Part shown: positions 34,593 to 35,203 of the stretch, piece by piece
Position numbering within the stretch: the first letter of the stretch is position 1
Layout: each line of letters begins with the position of its first letter
Origin: Deltaproteobacteria bacterium
GTDB taxonomy: Bacteria; Desulfobacterota; Deferrimicrobia; Deferrimicrobiales; Deferrimicrobiaceae
Direction: 5' to 3'
Length of the DNA stretch: 35,203 bases
Assembly (NCBI GenBank): GCA_016218975.1
Contig: JACRCO010000057.1
Coordinates: 1-35,203 of the forward strand
Translations under genes and position numbers: made by a program
The notes under the pieces: model-generated
What the model was told of the DNA's origin: nothing
Database searches by the model: none
The model's input: the letters and a program-made list of their open reading frames with translations, nothing else

Positions 34593-35203
34593 ACTCCTCC
34601 AGTGGGATTCCCTGCCCCCCGACAAGAAGGACCCGGTTCGGCTGAAACAACTTGGCGAAGGCATCGAACCCGGGCAGCGCCGCCCTCCTCCTGCCGCTCT
34701 TAACCTCGATGGCGACGACGGCCTCGCCGGCACGCAGGACGAAATCCACCTCGCGGTTCGCGTGGCGCCAGTAATACAGCTCCGTGTTCGTCCCCAACGA
34801 GGAGTTGTACAGGTGCGCTCCGACGGCTGACTCCACGAGCCTCCCCCAGTATTCCCGATCCTGCCGCGCCCCCTCGAAGGAGAGATGGGACTGTGCGCAA
34901 AGCAGGGCCGTGTTCAGCACCTGGAGCTTGGGACTCGAGCCCCGCTGCCTCAGGCGGGCGCCATGATACTTCGGAAGACCGGCCAGCAGCCCCGCCCCGG
35001 CAAGCAGGTCGAGGTAGTGCGCCAGGGTCGTCGTGTTGCCCGCCTCCTGCAACTGGCCGACCATCTTCTGGTAGGAGAGCACCTGCCCCGAATAGGCGCA
35101 TCCCAGGTGAAAAAGCTGCCGCAGCAGGGAGGGCTTGTCCACGCGGGTCATGAGGAGGATGTCCTGCGACAGGGTCGTCTCGATCAGGGAATCGACGATA
35201 TAG
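34543..35203 (-). CDS. DUF4143-type AAA ATPase, C-terminal part (N-terminus off right edge)
   Basis: About 220 residues are present, with the frame open to the window edge. The visible part is the DUF4143 domain that follows the AAA ATPase core in these proteins: SLIETTLSQDILLMTRVDKPSLLRQLF, YSGQVLSYQKMVGQL, HYLDLLAGAGLLAGLPKY, then EYWGRLVESAVGAHL and the PD-(D/E)XK-like ending YYWRHANREVDFVL...VVAIEVKSGRR. Such ATPases occur widely and many are defence- or mobile-element-linked; their role is unknown. The last 50 bp overlap the 3' end of the PhzF fusion gene on the other strand. The Walker motifs lie outside the window. Confidence 0.88.
   Translation of the reverse strand, partial: YIVDSLIETTLSQDILLMTRVDKPSLLRQLFHLGCAYSGQVLSYQKMVGQLQEAGNTTTLAHYLDLLAGAGLLAGLPKYHGARLRQRGSSPKLQVLNTALLCAQSHLSFEGARQDREYWGRLVESAVGAHLYNSSLGTNTELYYWRHANREVDFVLRAGEAVVAIEVKSGRRRAALPGFDAFAKLFQPNRVLLVGGQGIPLEEFMGTPAGKWMEGAISR

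Overview
The window is a GC-rich (roughly 60% or more), densely packed bacterial chromosome segment. It has good Shine-Dalgarno sites on most genes, short gaps and frequent strand switches. The mix (B12-type radical SAM proteins, PAS-rich hybrid kinases, AcnB with an LDH-like malate dehydrogenase, chemoreceptors, LemA/M48, DUF1059, a two-histone-fold-deacylase set) suggests a deltaproteobacterial-type organism (Desulfobacterota/Desulfuromonadota or a neighbouring uncultured group). That placement is inference; no rRNA or tRNA gene is present to test it.

Layout. 1-2218 (minus): an MBL-fold hydrolase cut by the left edge and a radical SAM protein. 2382-5640: serC (minus), a histone-deacetylase-fold protein and mdh (plus). 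5705-8537 (minus): a PAS/PAS hybrid histidine kinase and a sirtuin. 8729-10687 (plus): a GAF-GGDEF diguanylate cyclase, then lexA. 10688-11643: a small lipoprotein and a SnoaL-like protein. 11645-15863: a damage-response block. It has a RecA-fold protein without a P-loop, coupled to a 92-residue helical protein, and further on a PolB2-type family-B DNA polymerase. Between them lie a membrane protein on the other strand and a PEBP-family protein. 15878-20146: a signal-less HtrA-type protease, DUF1059, an NmrA-like reductase, a chalcone-isomerase-like protein, a small protein, 3-methyladenine glycosylase and a Zn-ribbon protein. 20259-22793: acnB with a textbook terminator. 23046-26666: a LivK-type binding protein and a chemoreceptor behind a sigma-28-like promoter. 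26726-30835: a rhomboid-fold protein that has lost its catalytic residues, then lemA, an M48 protease and two membrane proteins. 30829-32727 (minus): three unrelated small-to-medium genes. 32728-33413: decayed DNA. 33414-35203: a Zn-ribbon/PhzF fusion and a DUF4143-type ATPase cut by the right edge.

The most interesting system is the SOS block. A 14-bp palindrome, GTATGTTAACATAC or a one-base variant, occurs three times: before lexA, before the RecA-like gene and before the polymerase. In all three places it ends exactly 4 bp before the ATG. LexA therefore probably represses itself plus a polymerase cassette in which a proofreading-deficient PolB2-like enzyme takes the place that ImuB/DnaE2 or Pol V holds in other bacteria. 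The RecA-like protein would be an ImuA-like adaptor. The operator motif, the box-to-ATG geometry and the polymerase type are each unusual for bacteria.
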